Shown here: piece after piece, positions 17,934 to 28,299 of the stretch
Layout of the letters: every line of letters begins with the position of its first letter
How positions within the stretch are numbered: position 1 is the stretch's first letter
Assembly (NCBI RefSeq): GCF_937951745.1
Contig: NZ_CALFBQ010000018.1
Coordinates: forward strand, 62,001 to 126,000
Direction: 5' to 3'
Origin: an uncultured Chloroflexus sp.
Lineage (GTDB): Bacteria > Chloroflexota > Chloroflexia > Chloroflexales > Chloroflexaceae
Length of the DNA stretch: 64,000 nt
Notes under the pieces: generated by a model
Databases searched by the model: none
What the model was told of the DNA's origin: nothing
What the model saw: only the letters and a program-made list of their open reading frames with translations
Position numbers and translations under genes: made by a program

Positions 17934-20525
17934 GTGGCGATTGCCCAGCCGCCGTTGTGCCCGTTTTGCCAAGCCCCGCTGGCCCGCGCTGACGCTCGCT
18001 TCTGCCCGTCGTGCGGGAGGTCGTTGCCCGCGTCAGCGGCTTATACACCAGCGACAATTATCGCTGCCGGCAGTGCGGTGTTGCATATCAGCGAACCTAG
18101 CGTCGAACGTGATGTGGTCTTAGGCGCGCAACCGGTTACGCTTGGGCGCGCCCCGGATAATGATCTAGTCTTGCAGTCGCGTTTTGTCAGTGCTCGCCAT
18201 GCCCGGATTGAGCCGGATGGTCAAGGCCACCGGATTGTTGATGTGGGCAGCCGCAATGGTCTGCTCTTTGCTGGCCAGCGTGTCACCGAGCGCGTGTTGG
18301 CCGATGGCGATGTGATCCGGATTGGCGATCCGGCGACCGGCAATTTTGTCTCATTGACCTACCGCAATGCGGCGTTAGCAACGGCGGATGCGCTGCGTGC
18401 GGCTCCGACCCAATTTCCGCTCGATCCTAACGATCCAGAAATAACCATTGGCCGGGTGGGATGTGACATCATTCTCGATAATCCGCAAGTGTCGCGCTTT
18501 CATGCCCAGCTTGATCGCACTCCCGGCGGCGTTGTTCTGCGCGATATGGGCAGCACCAATGGCACGTTTGTCAATGGCCAGCGCGTGATGACGCCAGTGT
18601 CGCTCAAGGCCGGTGATGTGATCCAGATCGGTGCGTTCAAGCTTGTGTACAACGTTACCAGTCTTGATCGCTACGATCAACAAGGGGTATTGCGCATTGA
18701 TGCGCGCAATCTGTCGCGGGTCGTTACCCGTAACGGTGTGCAGCGGGTGATTCTCAACGATGTCTCGCTCTCGATTGCGCCGCGCGAATTTGTCGCGATT
18801 GTCGGCGGTTCCGGTACCGGCAAAAGTACTCTGATGAAAGCGCTCTGCGGTTATGCTCCCGCCGAGCGGGGGCAGGTACTGGTCAATGGCGATGATTTTT
18901 ACCGCAATTTTGCGGCTTATCAGGCGGTATTAGGTTACGTGCCGCAAGACGATATTCTCCATCGGGTGTTGCCGGTGCAGCGGGCCTTGGAATATGCCGC
19001 ACGGCTGCGGTTGCCGGCGGACACTGCCGATAGCGAGGTGAAGACGCGGATCGAGCGCGTGCTCGACGATGTGGAAATGGCGCCGCACCGTGACAAGCCG
19101 ATTGAGGCGCTATCGGGCGGCCAGCGCAAGCGGGTGAGCATTGGCGCGGAGCTGCTTGCTGACCCTAGCCTCTTCTTCCTTGATGAGCCGACCAGTGGCC
19201 TCGATCCCGGTCTCGAAAAGAAGATGATGTATACTCTGCGCCGATTGGCCGACAGTGGGCGCACGGTGGTGCTGGTAACGCACGCTACCGCCAATATCAC
19301 GCAGTGCGACCACGTGATTTTTATGGCTGGCAACGGGCGCATGGTCTTCTTTGGCCCGCCGGCTGAGGCGCTGCGCTTCTTTCAAATTACCAGCGGCGAT
19401 TTTGCTGATATCTACACCAAGATCGAGGGAGTGGCCGCTGCCGATCATCCAGTGGTGCAACAAGATCTGCGGGCTGAATATGAGGGGTGGCGAGCGGCCC
19501 ATCCGGCAGCGCAGACGCCGCCTAGTTTGGCCGAATTATGGGAGATCCGCTATCGTCATTCGCCGTTGTACCAGCAATATGTCGCCAACCGGCTGGCGAC
19601 AACGCCAAGCGGGCCGCCGGTGCAGAGCAACGCTACCGTGCAGTCGCCGCAGCGCGTGTCGGCGTGGCGGCAGTTTGTCTTGCTCACCCGGCGCTATTTT
19701 GACCTGATGCTGCAAGATCGGCGGAACCTACTAATCTTGTTGCTGCAAGCGCCTATCATTGCGTTGCTGCTGCTGTTGGTGGCGCGCAGCGATGCGCTGA
19801 CTGGTGTGCAGGCCCAAGACCTCATCCAGCGCGGTGAGGCCAAGAAGCTGCTTTTTATGCTGGCAACGGTGAGTGTCTGGTTTGGTATCATTAACGCGGC
19901 GCGCGAAATTACGAAAGAACAAGCCGTGTACCGGCGTGAACGGTTGGTGAATCTGCGTATCGGTCCGTACCTCCTCTCGAAAGTGACGGTGCTGAGCGCG
20001 CTGGTATTGGTGCAGACGATCGTCTTGCTCGGCATGGTGTTGCTGAAAGTGGCATTGCCGGGTGAGGCCGGCATTCTGTTGCCGCCGCTCATTGAAACGT
20101 TTCTCACGCTGGTCTTGTCTTCCAGCGCGGGTATGGCGCTGGGATTAGCTATTAGTGCGGCCTCGGCGACGCCTGATCGGGCGATTAGTCTGGTGCCGTT
20201 TGCGCTAATCCCCCAGATTTTGTTTGCCGGCCTCATCTTCACGATCGAAGGGCTAGCTACCCCGCTCTCGTGGTTGACGATCAGCCGTTGGGCGATGGAT
20301 GCGCTGGGCGCGAGCCTAGATCTTAATCAGTTGTGTAATTTGCCGAATACGGATGATCAGGGTAGTATTCCGTCCGGTTGCACACCGGCTTTTCTCGAAA
20401 CGGAAGCCGCGTTCAGCCACGATCCAGTGCATCTGGTCGGGCGCTGGTTGGCCTTGATCGGGTATGCGATCGGTTGTTTGGCGATTGCAGCATGGGTGCT
20501 GCGCCGTCGTGATCGGATGGTATAA
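17934..20525 (+). CDS. Zinc ribbon - FHA - FHA - ABC transporter ATPase/permease (ABCG-like)
   Basis: CPFCQAPLARADARFCPSCGR; two FHA motifs (SARHARIEPDG, VSRFHAQLDRT..NGTFVNGQ); GGSGTGKSTLMKAL, LSGGQRKRVSIGAELLADPSLFFLDEPTSGLD; C-terminal TM permease. GTG start. Confidence 0.92.
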   Translation: MAIAQPPLCPFCQAPLARADARFCPSCGRSLPASAAYTPATIIAAGSAVLHISEPSVERDVVLGAQPVTLGRAPDNDLVLQSRFVSARHARIEPDGQGHRIVDVGSRNGLLFAGQRVTERVLADGDVIRIGDPATGNFVSLTYRNAALATADALRAAPTQFPLDPNDPEITIGRVGCDIILDNPQVSRFHAQLDRTPGGVVLRDMGSTNGTFVNGQRVMTPVSLKAGDVIQIGAFKLVYNVTSLDRYDQQGVLRIDARNLSRVVTRNGVQRVILNDVSLSIAPREFVAIVGGSGTGKSTLMKALCGYAPAERGQVLVNGDDFYRNFAAYQAVLGYVPQDDILHRVLPVQRALEYAARLRLPADTADSEVKTRIERVLDDVEMAPHRDKPIEALSGGQRKRVSIGAELLADPSLFFLDEPTSGLDPGLEKKMMYTLRRLADSGRTVVLVTHATANITQCDHVIFMAGNGRMVFFGPPAEALRFFQITSGDFADIYTKIEGVAAADHPVVQQDLRAEYEGWRAAHPAAQTPPSLAELWEIRYRHSPLYQQYVANRLATTPSGPPVQSNATVQSPQRVSAWRQFVLLTRRYFDLMLQDRRNLLILLLQAPIIALLLLLVARSDALTGVQAQDLIQRGEAKKLLFMLATVSVWFGIINAAREITKEQAVYRRERLVNLRIGPYLLSKVTVLSALVLVQTIVLLGMVLLKVALPGEAGILLPPLIETFLTLVLSSSAGMALGLAISAASATPDRAISLVPFALIPQILFAGLIFTIEGLATPLSWLTISRWAMDALGASLDLNQLCNLPNTDDQGSIPSGCTPAFLETEAAFSHDPVHLVGRWLALIGYAIGCLAIAAWVLRRRDRMV

Positions 20526-20636
20526 TTATCCATCGCATGAACTAATACGTCATTTACATTAATGAAACCTGTGCATTTTTTGCGTCATCCTGCTTTAATA
20601 TCGTCTAAACCTTTGCTATTACCCCTGTGCAACACC

Positions 20637-20665
20637 TTGACGTAAGGCTACCGTTGGCGTATAAT
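20637..20665 (+). promoter_or_regulatory. Sigma70-type promoter TTGACG-N17-TATAAT
   Basis: ttgacg 20637-20642, 17-nt spacer, tataat 20660-20665, upstream of the XRE-cupin gene. Confidence 0.75.
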
Positions 20666-20756
20666 CACAATTGACAAATTGAAACAGTTGAGATCATGGC
20701 AACCGTAGAGCGCGCCGGTTGTGTGCGCTTACTTTTGTATTATTTCGAGATAGTGT

Positions 20757-21302
20757 ATGTCACTCGGACAAAAGATCGGGCGATTGCGTCAGGAGCGTGG
20801 TCTGACGCTGCAAGAGGTGTCTGAAGGATCGGGGTTGACCCCATCATTCCTCAGCCGCCTCGAACGTGATAAAGTCAATATTTCGGTGGCTAATCTGCGC
20901 AAACTGGCGCAGTTTTTCAGCGTGCAGATGACCCATTTCTTCGAGGGTGAAGATAATCAGCAAGTTGGTCAGATCGTGCGGCCTGCCGATCGGGTGCGCT
21001 TGTCGCTTGATGATGCGCCGGTGCAAGTCTTTTCATTGCTGCCACCTAATAGCGATCTTGATGCGCGCTTGATCGAGGCCTATCCCGGTAGCAGCCAGCA
21101 GGGTTTCTCATCGCGGGGCAGCCAGATGGTATATGTGCTGGCCGGCAATGTGCGGTATACTTTAGGTGAAGAGCAATATGACCTCGCCGCTGGCGATACG
21201 CTCTTCTTTCGTGATGATACGGCCTATAGCTGGACAAATACCGGCAATTCGATCGCAACGATGTTGACGGTCAGTACGTTGAACCCACGTGATGAACGCT
21301 GA
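20757..21302 (+). CDS. XRE-family regulator with cupin domain
   Basis: HTH IGRLRQERGLTLQEVSEGSGLTPSFLSRLERDKVNISVANLRKLA, C-terminal cupin. Confidence 0.9.
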   Translation: MSLGQKIGRLRQERGLTLQEVSEGSGLTPSFLSRLERDKVNISVANLRKLAQFFSVQMTHFFEGEDNQQVGQIVRPADRVRLSLDDAPVQVFSLLPPNSDLDARLIEAYPGSSQQGFSSRGSQMVYVLAGNVRYTLGEEQYDLAAGDTLFFRDDTAYSWTNTGNSIATMLTVSTLNPRDER

Positions 21303-21342
21303 TGCTCGATCGATGCCAAGCCGGTAGTGTTGTAGAGGTTGC

Positions 21343-22605
21343 ATGAACTTCTTCACCCCTGAACGGATCCGTCTTGGTGCGCGCTGGCTGTTAGTCGCTG
21401 GTTCGCTCTATCTCATTAGTTGGCTCGTGAGCAACGCCGCCTCGGCGATTACACCGTTTATTTTTGGTGGGGTGCTCGCTTATCTCTTCTTGCCGTTAGT
21501 GAATTGTTTTGAGCGGTGGCTGCCGCGCTGGCTGGCAATTCTGTCGGTCTATGTGGTTATCTTCGGCGTTATTGTCGCTGCGATTGCGTTTGTGGTGCCG
21601 CCGCTCATTGCCCAGATCGCCGAATTGATCCGCGCGTTGCCGGATATTGCGACGATTCAGCGCGAAGCCAACCGGCTGATTGATGAGTACGAACAGTTGC
21701 TGGCTAGCTTGCCGCCACCCGTGCAGGCGGAAGTGCAGAATGCCATTGCCTCAGCCACTGCTGAGGGGTTGAGCACGCTGCGGGCTAATTTCGTGGGCTA
21801 CTTGCAAGGAATTGGCCAGTTTTTGATCAATAGCGTGCTCTCGGTCTTCAATACTGTGACCTTCCTGCTTGGCTTCTTTCTTGTCCCGTTTTGGCTTTTC
21901 TATGTCTTGATGGATGCCCGCGCCGGGCGCGAGTATTTCAACAACTTGATCCACCCGCGCTTGCGAGCTGATGTGTGGGCGATGCTCTCGATCATCAATC
22001 ACGACCTCAGCGGCTACCTACGCGGCCAGTTGATCCTTGGCACCTCGGTCGGTCTCGCCTCGTGGATTGGGCTTACGGCACTCAACATGGCGGGAATGAA
22101 GATTCCGTATACTGTTCTGTTGGCCGTCGTTGCTGGTATCACCGAGTTGGTGCCAGTGATCGGCCCGATTATCGGCGCGATTCCGGCGATCTTGCTGGGG
22201 TTGGCTGATTCGCCGACCACCGCGCTGGCGGTGACGATCCTCTACATCGCGATCCAGCAGCTTGAAAATCATATTCTGGTGCCGCGCATCATTGGCGAGA
22301 GCGTCGGTGTGCATCCGGCCATCCTGATGGTGGTGTTGGTCGTTTGCTCGCAGGTCTTTGGTCTGCTGGGCGCTATTCTCTCGGCTCCGCTCAGCGCGAT
22401 GGCGCGCGATCTGTTCTTGTATCTGTATGGGCGGCTCAGCGACCCGCCGAGCCCGGCCGGTGTGTTGCCGGCCCGTTTGCGTCCGGTGGCGGCGTTGGCT
22501 GAAGTGATAGCTGAAACTGCTCTGTCGACAGATCAACCGGCTCAAGACGCCCCCCGCTCGCCTCTAGCTGACGAGGTATCTGTCGAGCGATCAAGCAGCG
22601 ATTGA
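21343..22605 (+). CDS. AI-2E family transporter
   Basis: Multi-TM protein; LRGQLILGTSVGLASWIGL..ELVPVIGPIIGAIPAILLGL..QQLENHILVPRIIGESVGVHP. Confidence 0.9.
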   Translation: MNFFTPERIRLGARWLLVAGSLYLISWLVSNAASAITPFIFGGVLAYLFLPLVNCFERWLPRWLAILSVYVVIFGVIVAAIAFVVPPLIAQIAELIRALPDIATIQREANRLIDEYEQLLASLPPPVQAEVQNAIASATAEGLSTLRANFVGYLQGIGQFLINSVLSVFNTVTFLLGFFLVPFWLFYVLMDARAGREYFNNLIHPRLRADVWAMLSIINHDLSGYLRGQLILGTSVGLASWIGLTALNMAGMKIPYTVLLAVVAGITELVPVIGPIIGAIPAILLGLADSPTTALAVTILYIAIQQLENHILVPRIIGESVGVHPAILMVVLVVCSQVFGLLGAILSAPLSAMARDLFLYLYGRLSDPPSPAGVLPARLRPVAALAEVIAETALSTDQPAQDAPRSPLADEVSVERSSSD

Positions 22606-22736
22606 TGCGCGTGCCGTCGATCACGCTCTGCTTGCGTTTGCTGCGAGTGTTGGCGGGGTATCGGTTCGGCATAAATGAGCGACAGGCAATGGCGCCTGTC
22701 ACTCGTTGTATGAGCCGGTTGGTAGCGGGGCAATTG

Positions 22737-23303
22737 CTAATGTACCTGCGGTGTTTGGCCGCTCAAGCGCCAACGCGACAAACTGGTGCGCCCAAGCCGG
22801 CGCCATAACGAACTGATCAGCCGGCGGCGACGACGGCGAGCGTAACGGGCAGCGTAGAAGGGGTCACTCTGGCAAAGCTGTCGGCGCACGCGCAGGCTGT
22901 GCCCCGATAAAAGGCCACTAACAAATGCCCCTAGATCGGCGAGTGATGCCAGTTTATCCGCCACCGCTAATACCCAGCCTTCCCGTGTGGTTGGACGCGG
23001 CCCGAAGGGGTACATATGGCTAATGATCGCGGCAGAAACCTCGGCTGGCTCACCGAGTTCGGCAGCAACTCGTGCGGCGATTGCGCCGTGCGTGGTCAGC
23101 GTGCCATACCGTGAGTCAAGATCATGGAGGAGGGCGGCGCGCGCGCACGTCACCTGATCGGCACCAAAAAAAGGCGCTAGATAATATGAAAAGTGAACCG
23201 AGCGGAGCAGATGATCATGCTTGGGAACACTGTGGTGCATGTGGTGGCGTGTCTCAACAACCCGTGGGTGGTGTAGTAGATCTGCGATTGTCTCCCAGTA
23301 CAT
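22737..23303 (-). CDS. HD-domain phosphohydrolase-like protein
   Basis: KHDHLLRSVHFSYY..CARAALLHDLDSRYG..AIISHMYP..VLAVADKLASLAD. Confidence 0.8.
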   Translation of the reverse strand: MYWETIADLLHHPRVVETRHHMHHSVPKHDHLLRSVHFSYYLAPFFGADQVTCARAALLHDLDSRYGTLTTHGAIAARVAAELGEPAEVSAAIISHMYPFGPRPTTREGWVLAVADKLASLADLGAFVSGLLSGHSLRVRRQLCQSDPFYAARYARRRRRRLISSLWRRLGRTSLSRWRLSGQTPQVH

Positions 23304-23493
23304 TGCGCCCCTTCTCCTGATGTCGTCATGCCTGTTAAGTTATACCACTTCTTGTTCGCCAACGCAATGGTAGCGCAATGATTCTACCACGGCATTACCA
23401 TCCTGTTCTGCTGAAAAGGTCTATATTTCAGATATTCCTCAGGTATAATACCTATGGAGCCGTTGTGATGTGGTGATGATCGGAGAAGACACT

Positions 23494-24213
23494 ATGAAAT
23501 TGAAAGGGCGCGTTGTCATTATTACCGGCGCTTCGAGCGGGGTGGGTTACGCGGCTGCTCGTCTCTTCGCGCGCGAAGGTGCAACCGTGATCGCTGCTGC
23601 CCGGCGGCGTGATCGGCTCGAACATCTGGTCAGTATGATTACGACCGAAGGCTACAATGCCTTCGCCATTCCCACCGATATTACGGTGCCAGCGCAGGTG
23701 CAGTATCTCGTTGACTCGACCGTGCAGATGTTAGGCCGGATCGATATCGTCCTCAATTGCGCTGGCAATGTCGAGAAGATCGCTCCGCTTGAGCAGTTTA
23801 CCGATGCCGAATGGCAGGCGGTGATGGATGTTAATCTGAACGGCGTGTTCTACCTGATGCGAGCAGTCGCGCCGTATATGAAGCGCCAGCGTAGTGGGAC
23901 GATCGTGAATCTCGGTTCACGGGTCGGCAAAATTGGGGTTGCGAATATCGCACCCTTCTGTGCGGCGAAGTTCGCCCTGTCGGGCTTGTCGCAGGCACTA
24001 GCCCAAGAGTTGCGCCCGTACAATGTCTTCGTCACCACTGTCTTCTCTGGCATGATCGACGCTGATATTGCCCCGCTCAACCCGGCCGAAGAATTACGCA
24101 AACGTTTGATGACGGTCGATGATGTGGCGCAGGCGCTGCTGTGGGTCTGCACCTTGCCGCCAAGTCTGCGAGTTGATGAATTACCCATTATGCCGCGCAC
24201 TGTCGATCTGTAA
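23494..24213 (+). CDS. Short-chain dehydrogenase/reductase
   Basis: VVIITGASSGVGYAAARLF, NCAGN, FCAAKFALSGLSQAL. ATG at 23494 follows ggagaag. Confidence 0.9.
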   Translation: MKLKGRVVIITGASSGVGYAAARLFAREGATVIAAARRRDRLEHLVSMITTEGYNAFAIPTDITVPAQVQYLVDSTVQMLGRIDIVLNCAGNVEKIAPLEQFTDAEWQAVMDVNLNGVFYLMRAVAPYMKRQRSGTIVNLGSRVGKIGVANIAPFCAAKFALSGLSQALAQELRPYNVFVTTVFSGMIDADIAPLNPAEELRKRLMTVDDVAQALLWVCTLPPSLRVDELPIMPRTVDL

Positions 24214-24230
24214 TTGCGTCGGGAGCTGCT

Positions 24231-25046
24231 ATGGCCGAACAGGCGTCGCGTGAGTGGTGGGAAGAGCTGCTGCAAGTCTATGAGTTTGCCCACTATCGCC
24301 AGTATGCCGATGAGTTGACCCGCCGCGAAGTCGATTTTCTGATCGATGCCCTTGGGTTGCAAGGAGTTGAGACGATTCTCGATGTGGCTTGCGGCGGTGG
24401 GCGCCATAGCTTGGCATTGGCGGCGCGCGGGTGGACGGTCACCGGCCTTGATGCTGCGGCGCCGGTGATCGACCATGCCCGTGCGGTTGCCGCCGAACGT
24501 GGGTTGAACGTGGAGTTTGTCACCGGCGATATGCGGGATTTGCCGTACCGCGAGCGGTTTGATGTGGTGCTACTCATGAATAGCAGTCTTGGCTTTTTCG
24601 ACGATGCCACGAACCAAGCGGTGCTCAACGGCATTGCCCGCGCGCTCGTGTATGGCGGCAAGCTGGTGGTGCAGTGCCTGAATCCGTACCAGATTAGCCG
24701 TTATCTGCACGATTTTCGCAGTGGTTGGTATCCGATCGGCAGTGGGTTTGTCTTGCGTGAGGCGCGTTTTGATCCGCGGCGCGCGACGCTCGAAATCGAT
24801 TATCGCTATGTTGATGCCAGTCGCGGGATTGATGTCACCCATCCCGGTGATCAGATCCGGCTCTACGGCTTCCCTGAATTGACGGCAATGCTGCGCGCCG
24901 CTGGCCTTCGTCCCCTGAGCGTTTTTGGTGATGCGGCCTTGCCGCCGGTGCCCTTTGCGGAAGAGAGTATTTGGCAGGTGGTGATCGCAACTCGCGACCG
25001 GCCGGTCATGAGGGAGGCAGAGGATGCAGATCACGCTGATCGGTGA
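24231..25046 (+). CDS. SAM-dependent methyltransferase
   Basis: ILDVACGGGRHSLALAARGWTVTGLDAA, VEFVTGDMRDLPYRERFDVVLLMNSSLGFF. Confidence 0.9.
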   Translation: MAEQASREWWEELLQVYEFAHYRQYADELTRREVDFLIDALGLQGVETILDVACGGGRHSLALAARGWTVTGLDAAAPVIDHARAVAAERGLNVEFVTGDMRDLPYRERFDVVLLMNSSLGFFDDATNQAVLNGIARALVYGGKLVVQCLNPYQISRYLHDFRSGWYPIGSGFVLREARFDPRRATLEIDYRYVDASRGIDVTHPGDQIRLYGFPELTAMLRAAGLRPLSVFGDAALPPVPFAEESIWQVVIATRDRPVMREAEDADHADR

Positions 25047-25347
25047 ATTTGAAGCGGCTTACCATCCTGAGGCGACGCCAGCGTTGATATTGCATCATCT
25101 CATTCGCGGGTATGATGCAGTTGTGCTCAATGCCGATGAGGTAGCGGTGTTGCGCGAATTGCTCGGCGCGGTGCAGAAGCGGATTCGCGAACTCGGCGGC
25201 TACCGGTTAATCCTTGGCGCCAGTGGTGATCTCACGTTTTACACCGCGACCGGTCAACGCAGCGCGTATCTGACTGCCGATCAGATGCGCCAATTGGCCC
25301 GCCTCATTGGTGCATCTCCGCCGCAGCCGGCTGAGGTTCACCAGTAG
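25024..25347 (+). CDS. Hypothetical protein
   Basis: Intact ORF overlapping the methyltransferase end. Confidence 0.6.
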   Translation: MQITLIGEFEAAYHPEATPALILHHLIRGYDAVVLNADEVAVLRELLGAVQKRIRELGGYRLILGASGDLTFYTATGQRSAYLTADQMRQLARLIGASPPQPAEVHQ

Positions 25348-26276
25348 CTGATCGCAACCTGAGGCAACAGCCCGTCAACAACTGCACGATTAATCGCGCC
25401 GGGCGCTAACGTTTGCGCGTCAGCGACGGCACAGGCGGTTGCGATCCGCAAGGCCTCAGCGAGCGATTCGCCGGTGCTTATCGCTGCCGCAAACCCGGCA
25501 AAGAACGAGTCGCCACACCCGATCGGATTATGGGCAGTGATGGGTGGCGGGATTGCGAGTACACCGCCCTCTTTGTCAATGCCCACTGCACCGTGTGCGC
25601 CAAGCGTCACTACGACTCTGCTGATACCTTGCCTGTACACATGTTCGACTGCGCGTTGCGCTATCGCTACATTGTCAATGCTCACGTCGAGCAATGAACC
25701 CAATTCTGCCCCGTTGACCTTTACCACATCCGGTTTGGCGGCAACTGCCGCCGCTAGCGCCGGGCCGCTAGTGTCAACCATCACTCGGCGACCGCACCGA
25801 TGCAAGACTTCAATCAGATAGCTAAGCACTGTAGGTGGCGGCCCCGGCGGTAGACTGCCGCAGATGAGATACCAAGCGGTAGGTATGGCCAAAATTCGAT
25901 CTACGTATTCGCGCCACTCGGATTCACTTACGCACGGTCCAACCTCATTAAGCACCGTTACTCGCTCGGTGGTTGGATCGATCAGCAATGTGCAGATACG
26001 GGTTTCGCCACCGATGGTCACCGTATGCATCGGCAGACCCTCTTGCGCGGCAAGCCATGCTACCTGCTGACCGGTTAAACCGCCAAGCGGTGCGCAAACC
26101 ACGGCATTGACCTCTATTGCTTGCGCTGCACGAGTGACGTTGAAGCCTTTGCCACCAGCAGCAACCTGAACGTCTGACACGCGCCGAATGGTACCGGGTT
26201 GTAGTTCCGGTACAATCAAGATCCGATCAAGTGCCGGATTAGGGGTAATAACACAGAGAGTTGATGGTTGAGGCAT
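25338..26276 (-). CDS. PfkB-family carbohydrate kinase (1-phosphofructokinase-like)
   Basis: TPNPALDRILIV, VAAGGKGFNVTRAA, NPIGCGDSFFAGFAAAI. Confidence 0.9.
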   Translation of the reverse strand: MPQPSTLCVITPNPALDRILIVPELQPGTIRRVSDVQVAAGGKGFNVTRAAQAIEVNAVVCAPLGGLTGQQVAWLAAQEGLPMHTVTIGGETRICTLLIDPTTERVTVLNEVGPCVSESEWREYVDRILAIPTAWYLICGSLPPGPPPTVLSYLIEVLHRCGRRVMVDTSGPALAAAVAAKPDVVKVNGAELGSLLDVSIDNVAIAQRAVEHVYRQGISRVVVTLGAHGAVGIDKEGGVLAIPPPITAHNPIGCGDSFFAGFAAAISTGESLAEALRIATACAVADAQTLAPGAINRAVVDGLLPQVAISYW

Positions 26277-26365
26277 ACCATGTTCACTTAGCGATGAGCA
26301 GCGTGTTCATCCAAAGAGCGTTTTCAGTAGTATACCAAAACCGTGTAAGAGGGCTAGTGGGGGTG

Positions 26366-26389
26366 ACCCGTCGGGGCTGCCCGACGGGT
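26366..26389 (-). terminator. Stem-loop downstream of the SulP gene
   Basis: acccgtcggg-gctg-cccgacgggt, perfect 10-bp stem; no clear U-tract. Confidence 0.5.
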
Positions 26390-26466
26390 TCTGGCGCATG
26401 GTTGTTTGTCGGGTGATGAATCGGGGGAGGGGTGACCCGTCGGCTGGCCCCGACTAATAGTTGAGC

Positions 26467-28251
26467 CTAACCCACCTGCTTTGATGGCTCAGCCGCAGGC
26501 GTGGGCGGATTCGTCAGTTGCCCGGCCAGTCGCGCGCGTGCCATCTGCAACACTTGGCAACTCTCGCTATGGGCGTGGCAGCGCGGGCAACCGGCGACCA
26601 GCCGCTTTTCGTGCAACTCGATAATCGCGTCCGCCGAACTCCAGTAGATATTGCGTGCGCCGACCAAATCAAACAGACCCGTGCGCCGGAACATCTCGAG
26701 CACATTAGGTTGAAGCGCAGTGAAAATCACTTCGCCGCCGCGGGCATGGTGCTCTTCCACGATCTGGTGCAGCGCCTGAATGCCCATCGCATCAACGAGT
26801 GGCACACCGCGCATGCTAATGATAATTGTGTGATAATCGCTGGCGGTCTCAAATGCTTCGAGCACCGTTGTCACACTGCCAAAAAAGACTGGCCCGGTCA
26901 AGTAGTAAACGTGAATGCTGGGGCAGGTAGCGGTGATCGGCGTTCCTTGCACTTGCAACTGTTGGGGATTAATTGGTGCGCTCGTTACAACGGTGCTAGT
27001 GGCCGACTGGCGTAGGTAGATGACTGCCGAAATCGCAATCCCGATCAAGATGGCTTGGGTCAGATCGAGCGCAGCCGTCGCCAGCATCGTGATGAAAAAG
27101 CCAGCCAGTGCGTGGCGCAGGCGGGTATTGACGAAGAAGTGAATGCTCTCCCATTCATTCATCCGCCACGCCGTGACCAAGAGTACGCCTCCCAGTGCTG
27201 CCAGTGGTACGTAGCGAATAATTGGCCCCAATGCCAACGCACTCGCGAGTAAAAGCAGGGAGTGGATAATACTAGTCAGTCGGGTGACTGCCCCACTTTT
27301 GATTGCCACACTGGTGCGTGCAATGGCAGCGGTGGCCGGTACTCCACCGAAGAAAGGGATAAGCAAATTGCCGACCCCTTGTGCGACCAGCTCTTGATTG
27401 CTGTCGAACGGTTTGCCGCTCATCGTTGAACCGACGGCGCCGCAGAGCAGGCTCTCGATCGCGCCGAGCGCGGCAATCGAGACGGCTGGTGCCAAGATGT
27501 CGCTTAGATGTTCCCACGGAATATGCTCCCATGTTAAGCGATGCTCGAGCAAAATGGTTCGTGGAATATCACCAATAATCGGTACATTCCAGCCTAACCC
27601 AACACTCACTACAGTTGCAACGACAATCCCTGCCAACGACGCAGGGATAGTTTTGTTGAAACGGGGCAAGACAAGCATCACCGCAATCACAATACCGGCA
27701 ATCAGCACAGTGTGCCAATCAGGCATCAGCGGGTGGGTGAAATAGTGCAGCAGTTTTTCGAGGGCATTTTCAGCTTTAGGAGTCTGAATGCCAAGCACAT
27801 TATCAAGCTGGCCGATCGCGATGATCAGCGCAATGCCGCTGGTAAATCCGGCAATAACCGGTGAGGGGATAAACGCGATGTAGCGTCCTAACCGGGCAAT
27901 GCCGAGTGCAATCATCATAAGTCCGGCCAGCAAGGTGGCAACCCATACTCCTTCGATCCCGTAGCGCGCTGAAATTGCGATCAAGATCGCCGACATCGCG
28001 CCGGTTGGGCCGCTGATCTGGTATGCTGCACCACCTAGACCGCCAATGATCAGACCGGCTAGAATAGCGGTGACGAGACCAGCCGGTGCATCGGCGCCAG
28101 AGGCGACACCAAAAGCGAGGGCAAGTGGCAGAGCGACTGCACCGGTGGTGAGACCGGCTAGCACATCGGCACGTAGTGCATTGCCTGAATAACCGGCAAA
28201 TTCGCGCCGCAAGATGGAGAACAATGGGATTCGATTGAGCGTGCTGTTCAT
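26467..28251 (-). CDS. SulP-family anion transporter with STAS domain
   Basis: Multi-TM sulfate permease signature and C-terminal STAS (TIIISMRGVPLVDAMGIQALHQIVEEHHARGGEVIFTALQ). Confidence 0.93.
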   Translation of the reverse strand: MNSTLNRIPLFSILRREFAGYSGNALRADVLAGLTTGAVALPLALAFGVASGADAPAGLVTAILAGLIIGGLGGAAYQISGPTGAMSAILIAISARYGIEGVWVATLLAGLMMIALGIARLGRYIAFIPSPVIAGFTSGIALIIAIGQLDNVLGIQTPKAENALEKLLHYFTHPLMPDWHTVLIAGIVIAVMLVLPRFNKTIPASLAGIVVATVVSVGLGWNVPIIGDIPRTILLEHRLTWEHIPWEHLSDILAPAVSIAALGAIESLLCGAVGSTMSGKPFDSNQELVAQGVGNLLIPFFGGVPATAAIARTSVAIKSGAVTRLTSIIHSLLLLASALALGPIIRYVPLAALGGVLLVTAWRMNEWESIHFFVNTRLRHALAGFFITMLATAALDLTQAILIGIAISAVIYLRQSATSTVVTSAPINPQQLQVQGTPITATCPSIHVYYLTGPVFFGSVTTVLEAFETASDYHTIIISMRGVPLVDAMGIQALHQIVEEHHARGGEVIFTALQPNVLEMFRRTGLFDLVGARNIYWSSADAIIELHEKRLVAGCPRCHAHSESCQVLQMARARLAGQLTNPPTPAAEPSKQVG

Positions 28252-28267
28252 GATGATGCCTTAATCA

Positions 28268-28299
28268 AAATATGATAATACTTGCATATTATCATATTT
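28268..28299. promoter_or_regulatory. Putative ArsR-family operator upstream of the SulP gene
   Basis: Perfect 13-bp inverted repeat aaatatgataata-cttgca-tattatcatattt, just upstream of the SulP start. Confidence 0.7.
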
